From assembly GCA_028288485.1 (NCBI GenBank), contig JAQBNO010000156.1, positions 1-64,000 of the forward strand: a DNA stretch of 64,000 nt. Reading direction: 5' to 3'. How positions within the stretch are numbered: position 1 is the stretch's first letter; every line of letters begins with the position of its first letter. Of the stretch, positions 51,775 through 60,257 are shown piece by piece. This DNA comes from Segetibacter sp. (GTDB lineage: Bacteria > Bacteroidota > Bacteroidia > Chitinophagales > Chitinophagaceae). The translations under genes were made by a program, and so were the position numbers. Below the pieces are notes generated by a model that saw nothing but the letters and a program-made list of their open reading frames with translations, had not been told where the DNA came from and did no database searches.

Positions 51775-52869
51775 TTATATAACTGCTTCTACAAATTTTT
51801 CTTCGTTTTCTTCAGCAGCCGGTTCCTGGTTTTCGGGACGAAGGCTTCTTACTGTTTTACCTGCGCGCCACATTTCGCTGTCACGTAATTCGGCAAGTTC
51901 AGCATCTAATTTCGCACGATAATCTGCTTTGCTGTTGCTCTCAATTGATTTTTGAGCTTCTTTCCCGGCAGCTACGCTTTCGTATAAATCATTGAAAACA
52001 GGTAAAGTTGCATCACGGAATTTCTTCCACCAATCCAATGCACCACGTTGGGCAGTTGTCGAACAGTTGGCATACATCCAGTCCATACCATTTTCTGCTA
52101 CTAATGGCATTAGCGATTGTGTAAGCTCTTCAACTGTTTCATTAAATGATTCAGAAGGAGAGTGCCCTTTTGATCTCAACACCTGGTATTGAGCAGCAAA
52201 TATTCCCTGGATTGCGCCCATTAATGTACCGCGCTCGCCGGTTAAGTCAGAGAAAACCTCTTTCCTAAAATCAGTCTCGAATAAATACCCGCTGCCGATT
52301 GCGATTCCTAATGCTACAACTCTTTCATAAGCACGTCCTGTTGCATCCTGGAAGATGGCGTAGCTACTATTTAAGCCACGGCCTTGTAAAAACATTCTGC
52401 GCAAAGAAGTTCCTGAACCTTTTGGAGCGACCAAAAATACATCTACATCTTTAGGAGGAATAATGCCAGTCTGGTCACTATATGTAATACCGAAACCGTG
52501 AGAAAAGTATAATGCTTTACCTGCAGTTAAATGTTTTTTAACTGTCGGCCATAATTGAATTTGTGCAGCATCGCTTAATAAGTAGCAGATGATTGTGCCT
52601 TTTTGCAATGCTTCTTCAATTTCAAAAAGGGTTTCGCCGGGTACAAAACCGTCGCTCACAGCCTTATCCCATGATTTTGAATTTTTGCGTTGGCCAACTA
52701 TCACATTCACACCGTTTTCTTTTTGGTTTAAAGCCTGGCCAGGACCTTGTACTCCGTAGCCAATTACAGCTACTACTTCATCTTTCAGTACTTCCTGTGC
52801 TTTTTCCAAAGGAAACTCGTCGCGTGTTACTACATTTTCTTCAACACCGCCAAAATTTAATTTTGCCAT
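51775..52869 (-). CDS. ilvC: Ketol-acid reductoisomerase (NADP+)
   Basis: 364 residues. Rearranges and reduces acetolactate or acetohydroxybutyrate, second common step to valine and isoleucine. The cofactor loop is VAVIGYGVQGPGQALN, with VGQRKNSKSW for NADP; the metal-site region contains DLTGERGTLMGAIQG and the C-terminal knot follows. The frame extends 8 codons upstream, but MAKLNFGGVEENV from 52869 matches Bacteroidota IlvC starts. The last 20 residues (PAAEENEEKFVEAVI) are an extra acidic tail. Confidence 0.95.
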   Translation of the reverse strand: MAKLNFGGVEENVVTRDEFPLEKAQEVLKDEVVAVIGYGVQGPGQALNQKENGVNVIVGQRKNSKSWDKAVSDGFVPGETLFEIEEALQKGTIICYLLSDAAQIQLWPTVKKHLTAGKALYFSHGFGITYSDQTGIIPPKDVDVFLVAPKGSGTSLRRMFLQGRGLNSSYAIFQDATGRAYERVVALGIAIGSGYLFETDFRKEVFSDLTGERGTLMGAIQGIFAAQYQVLRSKGHSPSESFNETVEELTQSLMPLVAENGMDWMYANCSTTAQRGALDWWKKFRDATLPVFNDLYESVAAGKEAQKSIESNSKADYRAKLDAELAELRDSEMWRAGKTVRSLRPENQEPAAEENEEKFVEAVI

Positions 52870-52953
52870 TGTTATTTTAGTTTTTAGTCCCAACCCCTAA
52901 AGAAGTTAGGATTGTTTAAAGTTTGTATTTAAAATTGGTCTTTTATTGTTTTA

Positions 52954-53011
52954 CTTTTTTGTTACCGGCATTTGTTCTTTATTTCGCTCCTGTTGTGTCA
53001 CTCACTTCTAC
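52954..53011 (-). repeat. Dispersed 60-bp element, variant B
   Basis: The reverse complement begins GTAGAAGTGAGTGACACAAC and ends AAATGCCGGTAACAAAAAA. It sits between ilvN and ilvC, next to the pseudogene. Confidence 0.8.
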
Positions 53012-53044
53012 TGCAACAAAAAAAGGGGCATTCATAAATTTTAT

Positions 53045-53075
53045 TTTCTTAAGCCCCTCCGGGGTTTGGGGCTTC
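53045..53075. repeat. AAGCCCCTCCGGGGTTTGGGGCTT repeat
   Basis: A member of the CCCCAAACCCCTAAAGGGGCTT family, forming a possible stem. It directly follows the last conserved codons of the glyoxalase pseudogene and has replaced its natural stop. Confidence 0.65.
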
Positions 53076-53431
53076 TTTTCGTTAAACAAGATCTTGCTGC
53101 CAAATCGATCAACCAGTTCCAGCGACTACGAGCCGTAGAAACTTTCTTCAAATCCCCGACCGGTTGTATTTGTATTTTTTTCGATCGGTTGTTGGTGGTA
53201 ATCTTTTAAATCTTTACACCAAATAAAAACCCTGCTTGCTGGTGTTCCATTATCATGATTCTCACTTAAATGTAAGGTTCAACCATCTTTAGTTACTTCC
53301 ATCTACGCTGGTGTATTTTCTTCAAAATGCTGTTGCGAAACAACCTCAAATCTTAACGAGTCCACCAGGAATTCAATTGTGTTCCGGTAATCAAAGATGC
53401 GAAGGATAGGGATCCCGTTTTCGATGGGCAT
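53072..53431 (-). pseudogene. Glyoxalase-superfamily pseudogene with three in-frame stops
   Basis: Read from the ATG at 53431, one continuous frame of 120 codons gives IPILRIFDYRNTIEFLVDSL, HFEENTPA*MEVTKDG*TLHL, SENHDNGTPASRVFIWCKDL, FEESFYGS*SLELVDRFGSK and ILFNEKK. Stops lie at 53303-53305 (TAG), 53279-53281 (TGA) and 53126-53128 (TAG). It aligns end to end, with the same length, with the intact protein at 666-1028 (LRIFDF, LHLSEHHGD, LLFNE). No frameshift is needed, so decay is by point mutation and recent on that scale. It lies within the ilv operon, between ilvN and ilvC, and would be transcribed with it. Confidence 0.88.
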
Positions 53432-53545
53432 AGGGTGAGTTTTGAATGGACAGTAGTGAGTTGTAATTGTAAGCCGTGCGTTAGGCAGCTTCTTGCATCA
53501 TCACAATTGTTCTGCATTCACTATCGACTTTTGACCATTCACCAC

Positions 53546-54136
53546 TTACATACTAAACACCTCTTCCTGTTTATTGAGGTACTCATTTTCTACCACTTCT
53601 TCTCCAGGCTGCGCTTCTTCGAATTCTTTTAGTTTTTCATGGAAGCCGCTGCTTGCTTTTATGATAGCAACCCTGGCGCTTCGTACAAACTCGATAAGTC
53701 CGTAAGGGCTTAAAAAATCTATTAATTTGTCTGTCTCTTCGCGGTGGCCACTTGCTTCAAAAACAGTATAATCTTTTCTGATCACAACTGCCCTTGCTCC
53801 ATATTGGCGAAGCAAGCGTTCTACCTGTACTTTTTCGGCAATCTGGTCGGTACTTACTTTATACATAGCGAGCTCCTGCCAAACAATTTCGTCATTAGTA
53901 TTATAGTAAACTTTTAATACTTCCACCTGTTTTTCTATTTGGCGGGCCACTTTTTTCACAACTTCCTCTGTTTCGTGTATCACTATAGTAAACCGGGAAA
54001 TGCTTTCAATTTCTGACGGAGAAACATTAAAGCTTTCGATATTTATTTTTCTCCTCGAAAATATAATAGCGATACGAACCAGTAAACCGACCTGGTTCTC
54101 TGCATATATGGTAAAAGTAAATTCCTGTTTTTGCAT
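53546..54136 (-). CDS. ilvN: Acetolactate synthase small (regulatory) subunit
   Basis: 196 residues. Binds valine and activates the IlvB catalytic subunit. The ACT domain occupies about 1-80 (FTFTIYAENQVGLLVRIAII, NIESFNVSPSE, SRFTIVIHETEE); the second half matches the ALS small-subunit C-terminal domain. A Glu-rich tail of about 25 residues after SGFHEKLKEFEEA is unconserved. It lies directly after ilvB in transcription order; the 249-bp junction holds repeats. Confidence 0.94.
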   Translation of the reverse strand: MQKQEFTFTIYAENQVGLLVRIAIIFSRRKINIESFNVSPSEIESISRFTIVIHETEEVVKKVARQIEKQVEVLKVYYNTNDEIVWQELAMYKVSTDQIAEKVQVERLLRQYGARAVVIRKDYTVFEASGHREETDKLIDFLSPYGLIEFVRSARVAIIKASSGFHEKLKEFEEAQPGEEVVENEYLNKQEEVFSM

Positions 54137-54151
54137 AAACTCTTTTTTATC

Positions 54152-54178
54152 CTATACCCAAACCCCCAAAAGGGCTTT
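54152..54178. repeat. CCCAAACCCCCAAAAGGGCTTTT repeat
   Basis: A copy of the CCCCAAACCCCTAAAGGGG family just upstream of ilvN. Confidence 0.6.
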
Positions 54179-54216
54179 TGACGATGAAAGATGAACCTGC
54201 TGATTTTTTTGTTACG

Positions 54217-54250
54217 GTACAAGTGTGCGACCCTTCGATAAGCTCTGGGT
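54217..54250 (+). repeat. Fragment of dispersed element fused to a CTTCGATAAGCTC repeat
   Basis: GTACAAGTGTGCGA (54217-54230) is the variant A left end, interrupted and continued by CCCTTCGATAAGCTCTGGGT, a copy of the TTCGAC family. A lone GAGCGTGGCAACGG follows near 54287. Confidence 0.6.
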
Positions 54251-54385
54251 AAACTGCCATGCTCAATAATGCGTTACAGTAAAAGCGAGCGTGGCAACGG
54301 AAGCTCAATTAACAAATCCTGCAGGCTCAATAAAAAAACTTCTTTATTTCCTAAACATCCATATTAAACCTTACAAATCCTGGTT

Positions 54386-56152
54386 CTACGACAATCTTAT
54401 CTCGCTCACACTGCATCCCTGTGGAACCATTGGAAAAACATTGTCTTCTTTACCAACCATCACCTCGAGAAGAAAGGAGCCTTTATGATTGAGCATTTTT
54501 TCTAATGCTGATCGCAGATCCGCTCTTTCAGAAACTTTCTGTCCTTCTATTCCGTAACCTTTGGCGACCATGATATAGTCAGGGCTCGTAATATCAACAA
54601 ACGAATAACGCTTGTCGTGGAACAATTGCTGCCACTGGCGCACCATGCCAAGGAATTGGTTGTTGAGAATTATAATTTTTACATTTACTTCAGTTTGCAT
54701 AATAGTGCCCAGTTCCTGGATAGTCATCTGTATGCCACCGTCACCAATTACTGCAATAACCGGTCTTTCCGGTGCGCCGTATTTTGCACCAATGGCCGCC
54801 GGTAATCCAAATCCCATAGTACCTGCACCACCTGAGGTAATGTTACTTTTCGACTTATTAAACTTTGCATAGCGGCAGGTTACCATCTGGTGCTGACCTA
54901 CATCGGTAACCATTATTGCGTCACCACCAGTCAATTCATTCACCTGGTGAATTACTTCACCCATCGTCAATTTTTCCCCGGTTGGATTTAGCTCTTTTTC
55001 AATGACAGTATCGTGTTCTATTTTGCGATAGTCATAAAACCTTTGGAGCCATTGGGTATGTACCTTCTGCTCCACCAGTTTGGTAAGCATAGGAAGTGTT
55101 TCTTTACAATCTCCCCAAACACCTACGGTTGCCTTTACATTTTTGTCTATCTCCGACGGGTCAATATCGAGGTGAATAATTTTGGCCTGTTTGGCATATT
55201 TATCAAGCCTTCCGGTTACCCTGTCATCGAAGCGCATGCCGATTGCAATGATAAGGTCGCAATCGTTGGTAAGCACGTTGGGCCCATAATTGCCGTGCAT
55301 TCCCAACATCCCTACGTTTAAAGGATGATCGGTCGGAATAGCGCTGGCGCCCAAAATCGTCCACGCGGCGGGGATGCCGCTTTTTTCAACGAAAGCTTTA
55401 AATTCTTTTTCGGCTTTGCCCAATATTACTCCCTGGCCCCATAATATAAACGGCTTTTCAGCCTCGTTTATAAGTTTAGCCGCCTGTTCAACGTAATTCT
55501 TGCGGATAATAGGTTTTGGACGATAGCTTCGTATGTGTTCACAACGTTGATAACCTTCGTAAGGGAACTTTTCAAGCTGCGCATTTTTAGTAATATCTAT
55601 TAACACAGGTCCTGGTCTTCCGGTACGGGCAATATAAAATGCCTTTGCCAAAATAGCCGGAATTTCAGTTGCATCAGTAACCTGGTAATTCCATTTGGTA
55701 ATAGGGGTGGTTATGTTTAATACATCTACTTCCTGGAAAGCGTCAGTACCTAATAAGTGAGCAAACACCTGGCCTGTGATACAAACAAGCGGGGTGCTGT
55801 CGATCATAGCATCTGCCAAACCTGTGACGAGGTTGGTTGCACCCGGTCCGCTGGTAGCGAAAACGACACCTGTACGACCGGAAGCACGGGCAAAACCTTG
55901 TGCAGCATGAATAGCGCCCTGTTCGTGACGAACAAGAATATGCTTTAACTTGTCCTGGTAGTCGTACAATGCATCATAAATAGGCATGATAGCGCCACCC
56001 GGATAACCAAATATTATATCAACATCTTCTGCCAGGAACGCTTCAAGAACAGCCTGTGATCCGCTAAGCTTACCCGGTTCCTTTACAGGTGGTTTTGGCG
56101 AAACTCCCGGCTTAATCAGGATTTGTTCTTCTATATCTAATATTGAGTTCAT
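54386..56152 (-). CDS. ilvB: Acetolactate synthase large (catalytic) subunit
   Basis: 588 residues, ThDP-dependent. Condenses two pyruvates, or pyruvate and 2-oxobutanoate. The catalytic Glu is in VRHEQGAIHAAQGFARASG, FGYPGGAIMPIYDALYD precedes it, FAD-site ATSGPGATNLVTGLADA follows, and the ThDP motif is GDGGIQMTIQELGTI...NNQFLGMVRQWQ. The N-terminal 30 residues (with KPGVSPKPPVKEPGK) are an unconserved Pro/Lys extension. It lies between ilvD and ilvN in the operon. Confidence 0.96.
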   Translation of the reverse strand: MNSILDIEEQILIKPGVSPKPPVKEPGKLSGSQAVLEAFLAEDVDIIFGYPGGAIMPIYDALYDYQDKLKHILVRHEQGAIHAAQGFARASGRTGVVFATSGPGATNLVTGLADAMIDSTPLVCITGQVFAHLLGTDAFQEVDVLNITTPITKWNYQVTDATEIPAILAKAFYIARTGRPGPVLIDITKNAQLEKFPYEGYQRCEHIRSYRPKPIIRKNYVEQAAKLINEAEKPFILWGQGVILGKAEKEFKAFVEKSGIPAAWTILGASAIPTDHPLNVGMLGMHGNYGPNVLTNDCDLIIAIGMRFDDRVTGRLDKYAKQAKIIHLDIDPSEIDKNVKATVGVWGDCKETLPMLTKLVEQKVHTQWLQRFYDYRKIEHDTVIEKELNPTGEKLTMGEVIHQVNELTGGDAIMVTDVGQHQMVTCRYAKFNKSKSNITSGGAGTMGFGLPAAIGAKYGAPERPVIAVIGDGGIQMTIQELGTIMQTEVNVKIIILNNQFLGMVRQWQQLFHDKRYSFVDITSPDYIMVAKGYGIEGQKVSERADLRSALEKMLNHKGSFLLEVMVGKEDNVFPMVPQGCSVSEIRLS

Positions 56153-56159
56153 AATATTT

Positions 56160-56232
56160 ACCCCAAAGCCCTAAAGGGGCTTTATTTAAGTTATAAATAA
56201 ATTCGAAATTTCCTCAATTCCCCCCTTAGGGA
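56160..56232. repeat. Paired CCCCAAAGCCCTAAAGGGGCTTT repeats
   Basis: CCCCAAAGCCCTAAAGGGGC and, about 40 nt on, TTCCCCCCTTAGGGAATTAGGG fill the ilvD-ilvB junction. Each can form a short stem. Confidence 0.65.
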
Positions 56233-56233
56233 A

Positions 56234-57919
56234 TTAGGGCATTTCTTCATCAGTTACGCAACCGTTTGCTGCATTGGTAACATGTTTTGCGTACTTAAAC
56301 AATATTCCTTTTGTCGCTTTTAAAGCAGGTTGTTCCCAACGTGCTCTTCTTTCTGCAATAATAGATTCATCTACTTTTAGTGTGATGGTATTGTGTACTG
56401 CATCAAGTTCAATAATGTCTTCATCTTCGACTAGTGCGATCAGTCCGCCCTCAAACGCTTCAGGAGTGATATGGCCTACAACAAAACCATGCGTTCCACC
56501 ACTAAACCTGCCGTCGGTTATCAGTGCAATACTTTTTCCTAGTCCTGCACCGATAATGGCAGAAGTAGGCTTCAGCATTTCGGGCATTCCAGGTGCGCCT
56601 TTCGGTCCTACATGGCGAATTACCACCACGTCTCCTGCTTTAATTTTCCCGGAATTTATGCCGGCGATCAATTGAAATTCTCCATCAAAAACACGGGCTG
56701 TGCCTTCAAAAAGTTCACCTTCTTTACCGGAAATTTTTGCAACGCTTCCACCTCTTGCCAGGTTGCCGTATAATATCTGTAAGTGCCCCGTTGTTTTAAG
56801 CGGGGTTTCTAATGGATAAATTATCTTTTGCACTTCAAAATCAAGATCCGGCGCTTCGGCTAAATTCTCAGCTATTGTTTTGCCTGTCACGGTTAAACAA
56901 TCTCCATAAAGTAAGCCCTCTTTCAACAAATATTTCATTACAGCGGGAATTCCACCATATTGATGAAGGTCCTGCATTAAGTACTTGCCACTGGGTTTAA
57001 AATCTGCCAGTACCGGAACACGGTTGCTGATGGCCTGGAAATCATCCTGTGTTAAGGGAACGTCTACACTTTTTGCCATTGCTATTAAGTGAAGCACTGC
57101 ATTAGTACTTCCGCCTAAAACCATAATAACAGTAATAGCATTTTCAAATGCTTTTCTTGTCATAATGTCTTTCGGCTTTATATCTTTCTCCATCAGCAGG
57201 CGAATAGCTTTGCCTGCAGTAAGACATTCAACTCTTTTTTCTTCGCTAAGAGCGGGATTTGACGAAGAGTAAGGCAGACTCATGCCCAGAGCCTCAATAG
57301 CACTTGCCATTGTGTTTGCAGTATACATACCCCCGCACGCACCTGCGCCGGGGCACGACCGCTGCACTATATTCTTAAAATCTGCTTCAGATAAATTACC
57401 TGCGATTTTTTGACCTAAGGCTTCGAACGCTGATATAATATTTAGATCCTGTCCGTTGTAATGGCCGGCTGCAATTGTACCACCGTATACCATTATAGCA
57501 GGACGGTTTAACCGGCCCATTGCCATAATCGATCCTGGCATATTCTTATCGCAACCTGGTAATGCGATCAACGAATCATAGTATTGAGCGCCGCATACAG
57601 CTTCAATAGAATCTGCAATAATATCGCGGCTCACCAGGGAATAACGCATACCATCGGTGCCATTGCTGATACCGTCGCTAACGCCAATTGTATTAAAAAT
57701 CAAACCTACCATATCACTATCCCAAACACCCTGCTTTACTAATTTAGCAAGGTCGTTCAGGTGCATGTTACAAGTGTTTCCATCATAACCCATGCTAACA
57801 ACTCCTACCTGTGGCTTCTTAAGATCTTCTTCCGTTAACCCAATGCCATACAGCATTGCCTGTGCGGCGGGCTGAGTAACATCCTGGGTTATTGTTTTAC
57901 TATATTTATTTAATTCCAT
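56234..57919 (-). CDS. ilvD: Dihydroxy-acid dehydratase
   Basis: 561 residues. Iron-sulfur enzyme removing water from dihydroxy acids, third step to valine and isoleucine. Cluster and Mg sites: [47 protein letters not shown], and [17 protein letters not shown] near the end. Complete and of normal length. Its ATG overlaps the ilvE stop by one base (TAATG), so the two are tightly coupled. Confidence 0.96.
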   Translation of the reverse strand: MELNKYSKTITQDVTQPAAQAMLYGIGLTEEDLKKPQVGVVSMGYDGNTCNMHLNDLAKLVKQGVWDSDMVGLIFNTIGVSDGISNGTDGMRYSLVSRDIIADSIEAVCGAQYYDSLIALPGCDKNMPGSIMAMGRLNRPAIMVYGGTIAAGHYNGQDLNIISAFEALGQKIAGNLSEADFKNIVQRSCPGAGACGGMYTANTMASAIEALGMSLPYSSSNPALSEEKRVECLTAGKAIRLLMEKDIKPKDIMTRKAFENAITVIMVLGGSTNAVLHLIAMAKSVDVPLTQDDFQAISNRVPVLADFKPSGKYLMQDLHQYGGIPAVMKYLLKEGLLYGDCLTVTGKTIAENLAEAPDLDFEVQKIIYPLETPLKTTGHLQILYGNLARGGSVAKISGKEGELFEGTARVFDGEFQLIAGINSGKIKAGDVVVIRHVGPKGAPGMPEMLKPTSAIIGAGLGKSIALITDGRFSGGTHGFVVGHITPEAFEGGLIALVEDEDIIELDAVHNTITLKVDESIIAERRARWEQPALKATKGILFKYAKHVTNAANGCVTDEEMP

Positions 57920-58812
57920 TATGCTAACGCTAATTCTGATTTATAAGATTTTTCGAGTACCAGGTCCTTATATGCTTTCTGGATTTTTGATCCAAAAGAG
58001 TCTTTCCATTCTTTTGTAAAGGCAACTTTATCCAACGAACCTATTCCAATAACTTCGGCCGCAGTACCGCAGAAGAAAGCGCTGTCAGCACCATAAACCT
58101 CTTCGGGTAAGATTTGTTTTTCAATTACTTCAAATCCCAATTCATTACAAATTTCAATTACAGTAGCACGGGTAATTCCAGGAAGTATGCTGCCTAACTG
58201 AGGCGTATAAAGAACACCGTCTTTTTCTACAAAGAAGTTAGCGCCCGGTCCTTCTGCCACAAAGCCATTAACATCGAGCAATAGCGCCTCGTCAAAGCCG
58301 CAATCTTTTGCCTCTTGTGTAGCCATGATCGAATTAATGTAATGGCCTGAAACTTTAGCCTGTACTTTAAAACTTGCAGGGCTAATTCTTCTGTACGATG
58401 AGATCATCAGGTTCAGCATTCTGTCTCCAAGGTACGCACCCCAGTCCCACGCAGCTATCAATAGCTGGGAGTCTTTTCCCTTTGTCAGGCTCATGTTCGG
58501 CGTACAAATAACCAGTGGACGGATATAAGCGTCTCTGAGGTTATTTTTTTCCAAAACCTGGTATGAAAGATCAATTAGTTCGTTGTTGTCATAAGGATAA
58601 GGTATTCCCACTGCCTCACATGAGAACTTCATTCTGTCGTAATGTTCGGCAACCTTAAAAATCTTCACACCGTTCTCTGTATTATAGGCCCTAATTCCTT
58701 CAAATACAGCATAGCCATAATGGAGTGATTGACCATAAATGTCTGGTCTTGCTTCAGTCGCTTTAACAAACTCATTGTTAAAATAGATGATCGTGTTCTC
58801 GTTGTAATACAT
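57919..58812 (-). CDS. ilvE: Branched-chain amino acid aminotransferase
   Basis: 297 residues, class IV PLP aminotransferase. Carries out the last step for valine, leucine and isoleucine. Landmarks: [22 protein letters not shown], the Schiff-base lysine in [38 protein letters not shown] and [16 protein letters not shown]. In transcription order it comes after leuB and before ilvD, with the one-base overlap to ilvD. Confidence 0.95.
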   Translation of the reverse strand: MYYNENTIIYFNNEFVKATEARPDIYGQSLHYGYAVFEGIRAYNTENGVKIFKVAEHYDRMKFSCEAVGIPYPYDNNELIDLSYQVLEKNNLRDAYIRPLVICTPNMSLTKGKDSQLLIAAWDWGAYLGDRMLNLMISSYRRISPASFKVQAKVSGHYINSIMATQEAKDCGFDEALLLDVNGFVAEGPGANFFVEKDGVLYTPQLGSILPGITRATVIEICNELGFEVIEKQILPEEVYGADSAFFCGTAAEVIGIGSLDKVAFTKEWKDSFGSKIQKAYKDLVLEKSYKSELALA

Positions 58813-58927
58813 AAAATGTGGGTCTTTAGTATTTTATTTTAATTAGGTGACAAACAGTTACTTTCATTATGGCTATCGTTGCTTCGTCCCGATATCGGGA
58901 TACTGTTAATTACCTTATTCCGGTTTT

Positions 58928-60043
58928 TTAAATAATTGTTGATTTACTGATTACCATATTTTCTTTATTCATCTTCGATGGTATTTTATTTTCTACATAA
59001 TCAGTAACCAATTCGCCTATCGTTGATGTTGAATAGTTGTTAATCGGGTCAATATCTTTCGTTACAAACCCGTTAGCAATGTTCCATTCTACAGCTTCTT
59101 TTACCAATGCAGCTTCCTCATACATCTTAAAATATTCGAGCATGAGGCCTGTTGCTAAAATAGAACCCATTGGGTTGGCAATATTTTTACCTGTAGCTTG
59201 CGGATAGCTGCCATGAATAGGTTCAAACATTGCAAGTTTATCGCCAACAGAAGCTGAAGGCAACAAACCTAGTGAACCAGTGAGTACGCTTGCCTCATCG
59301 CTAAATATGTCGCCCATCATATTCTCTGTTAATATAACATCAAACTGTTTTGGGTTGGTTATTAACTGCATGGCTGCAATACCTGCATACATGTAACTAA
59401 CTACAACAGACGGGTAAAGTGGTGCAATTTCCTGCACCACTTTTCTCCAAAGCCGGGAAGTTTCGAGCACATTAGCTTTATCTACCAGTGTAAGCAATTT
59501 CCTTCTTTTCTGGGCATATTTAAAAGCAAGATGTGCTACACGTTCAATCTCACTTCTATGGTAAACGCAATCGTCAGAGGCCAGGTTTTTGTCTTCACTT
59601 AATTCTTTTTTGCCGAAATAAATGCCACCGATCAGTTCGCGAAAGATGACAAAGTCCACGTCTTCGAGGCGCGCATTTTTCAAAGGCGATAAATGATGCA
59701 AAGCGGAATAAGTTGTTACAGGTCGAATATTGGCAAAAAGGTTAAGTTCTTTTCTTATTTTCATCAGACCTTGTTCGGGTCTTACTTTAGCCGAGGGATC
59801 GTTGTCGTACTTCGGATGCCCGACTGCACCAAACAATACAGCATCGTTTTTTTTACAGGCTGCTACAGTTTCATCCGGTAACGGATTTCCTGTTTTATCA
59901 ATTGCAGCTGCGCCCATCAACACATAATCATAACGAAAGGTGTGTTTGAACTGCCGGCCTATTGCATCCAACACTTTAATTGATTGTTGTGTTACTTCAG
60001 GACCAATCCCATCTCCCAATATCACTGCTATATTCTTATTCAT
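58928..60043 (-). CDS. leuB: 3-isopropylmalate dehydrogenase
   Basis: 371 residues. Oxidises and decarboxylates 3-isopropylmalate in leucine synthesis. NKNIAVILGDGIGPEV opens the fold, FVIFRELIGGIYFGKK is the substrate loop, and ILTENMMGDIFSDEAS the metal site; GSYPQATGKNIANPMGSILA is the NAD-binding end. The frame continues 14 codons upstream, but those are encoded by a CCCCTAAAGGGG-type repeat, so MNKNIAVILGDG from 60043 is the start. A short basic tail (MNKENMVISKSTII) closes it. leuC and leuD are not next to it. Confidence 0.95.
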   Translation of the reverse strand: MNKNIAVILGDGIGPEVTQQSIKVLDAIGRQFKHTFRYDYVLMGAAAIDKTGNPLPDETVAACKKNDAVLFGAVGHPKYDNDPSAKVRPEQGLMKIRKELNLFANIRPVTTYSALHHLSPLKNARLEDVDFVIFRELIGGIYFGKKELSEDKNLASDDCVYHRSEIERVAHLAFKYAQKRRKLLTLVDKANVLETSRLWRKVVQEIAPLYPSVVVSYMYAGIAAMQLITNPKQFDVILTENMMGDIFSDEASVLTGSLGLLPSASVGDKLAMFEPIHGSYPQATGKNIANPMGSILATGLMLEYFKMYEEAALVKEAVEWNIANGFVTKDIDPINNYSTSTIGELVTDYVENKIPSKMNKENMVISKSTII

Positions 60044-60045
60044 AG

Positions 60046-60107
60046 GCCCCTCCAACTCCCCTAAAGGGAAGAGTTTTAACCCCAAACCCGTAAAGGGGCT
60101 TAAGGAA
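60046..60107. repeat. Paired CCCCTAAAGGG repeats upstream of leuB
   Basis: GCCCCTCCAACTCCCCTAAA and CCCCAAACCCGTAAAGGGGC in tandem, ending three bases before the leuB ATG on the minus strand. They lie where the ribosome must load, so their folding could affect translation. Confidence 0.65.
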
Positions 60108-60191
60108 TGTCAAATTTGTTATTTCAATGAACCTTGTCATTTTCAGCTATCTTTTCGAATGCTTTTCGCTTCGTTGACCCGAGAAACTTCA

Positions 60192-60252
60192 GTACAAGAG
60201 TGCGACGCAACGATGTTTAATAGCAGTAATACCGCCGGTTACCCAAAAAATA
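60192..60252 (+). repeat. Dispersed 60-bp element, variant A, near-complete
   Basis: GTACAAGAGTGCGACGCAAC, then GATGTTTAATAGCAGTAATA, then CCGCCGGTTACCCAAAAAA. It occupies the leuA-leuB junction, 6 bp from the leuA stop. Confidence 0.85.
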
Positions 60253-60257
60253 AAAGA

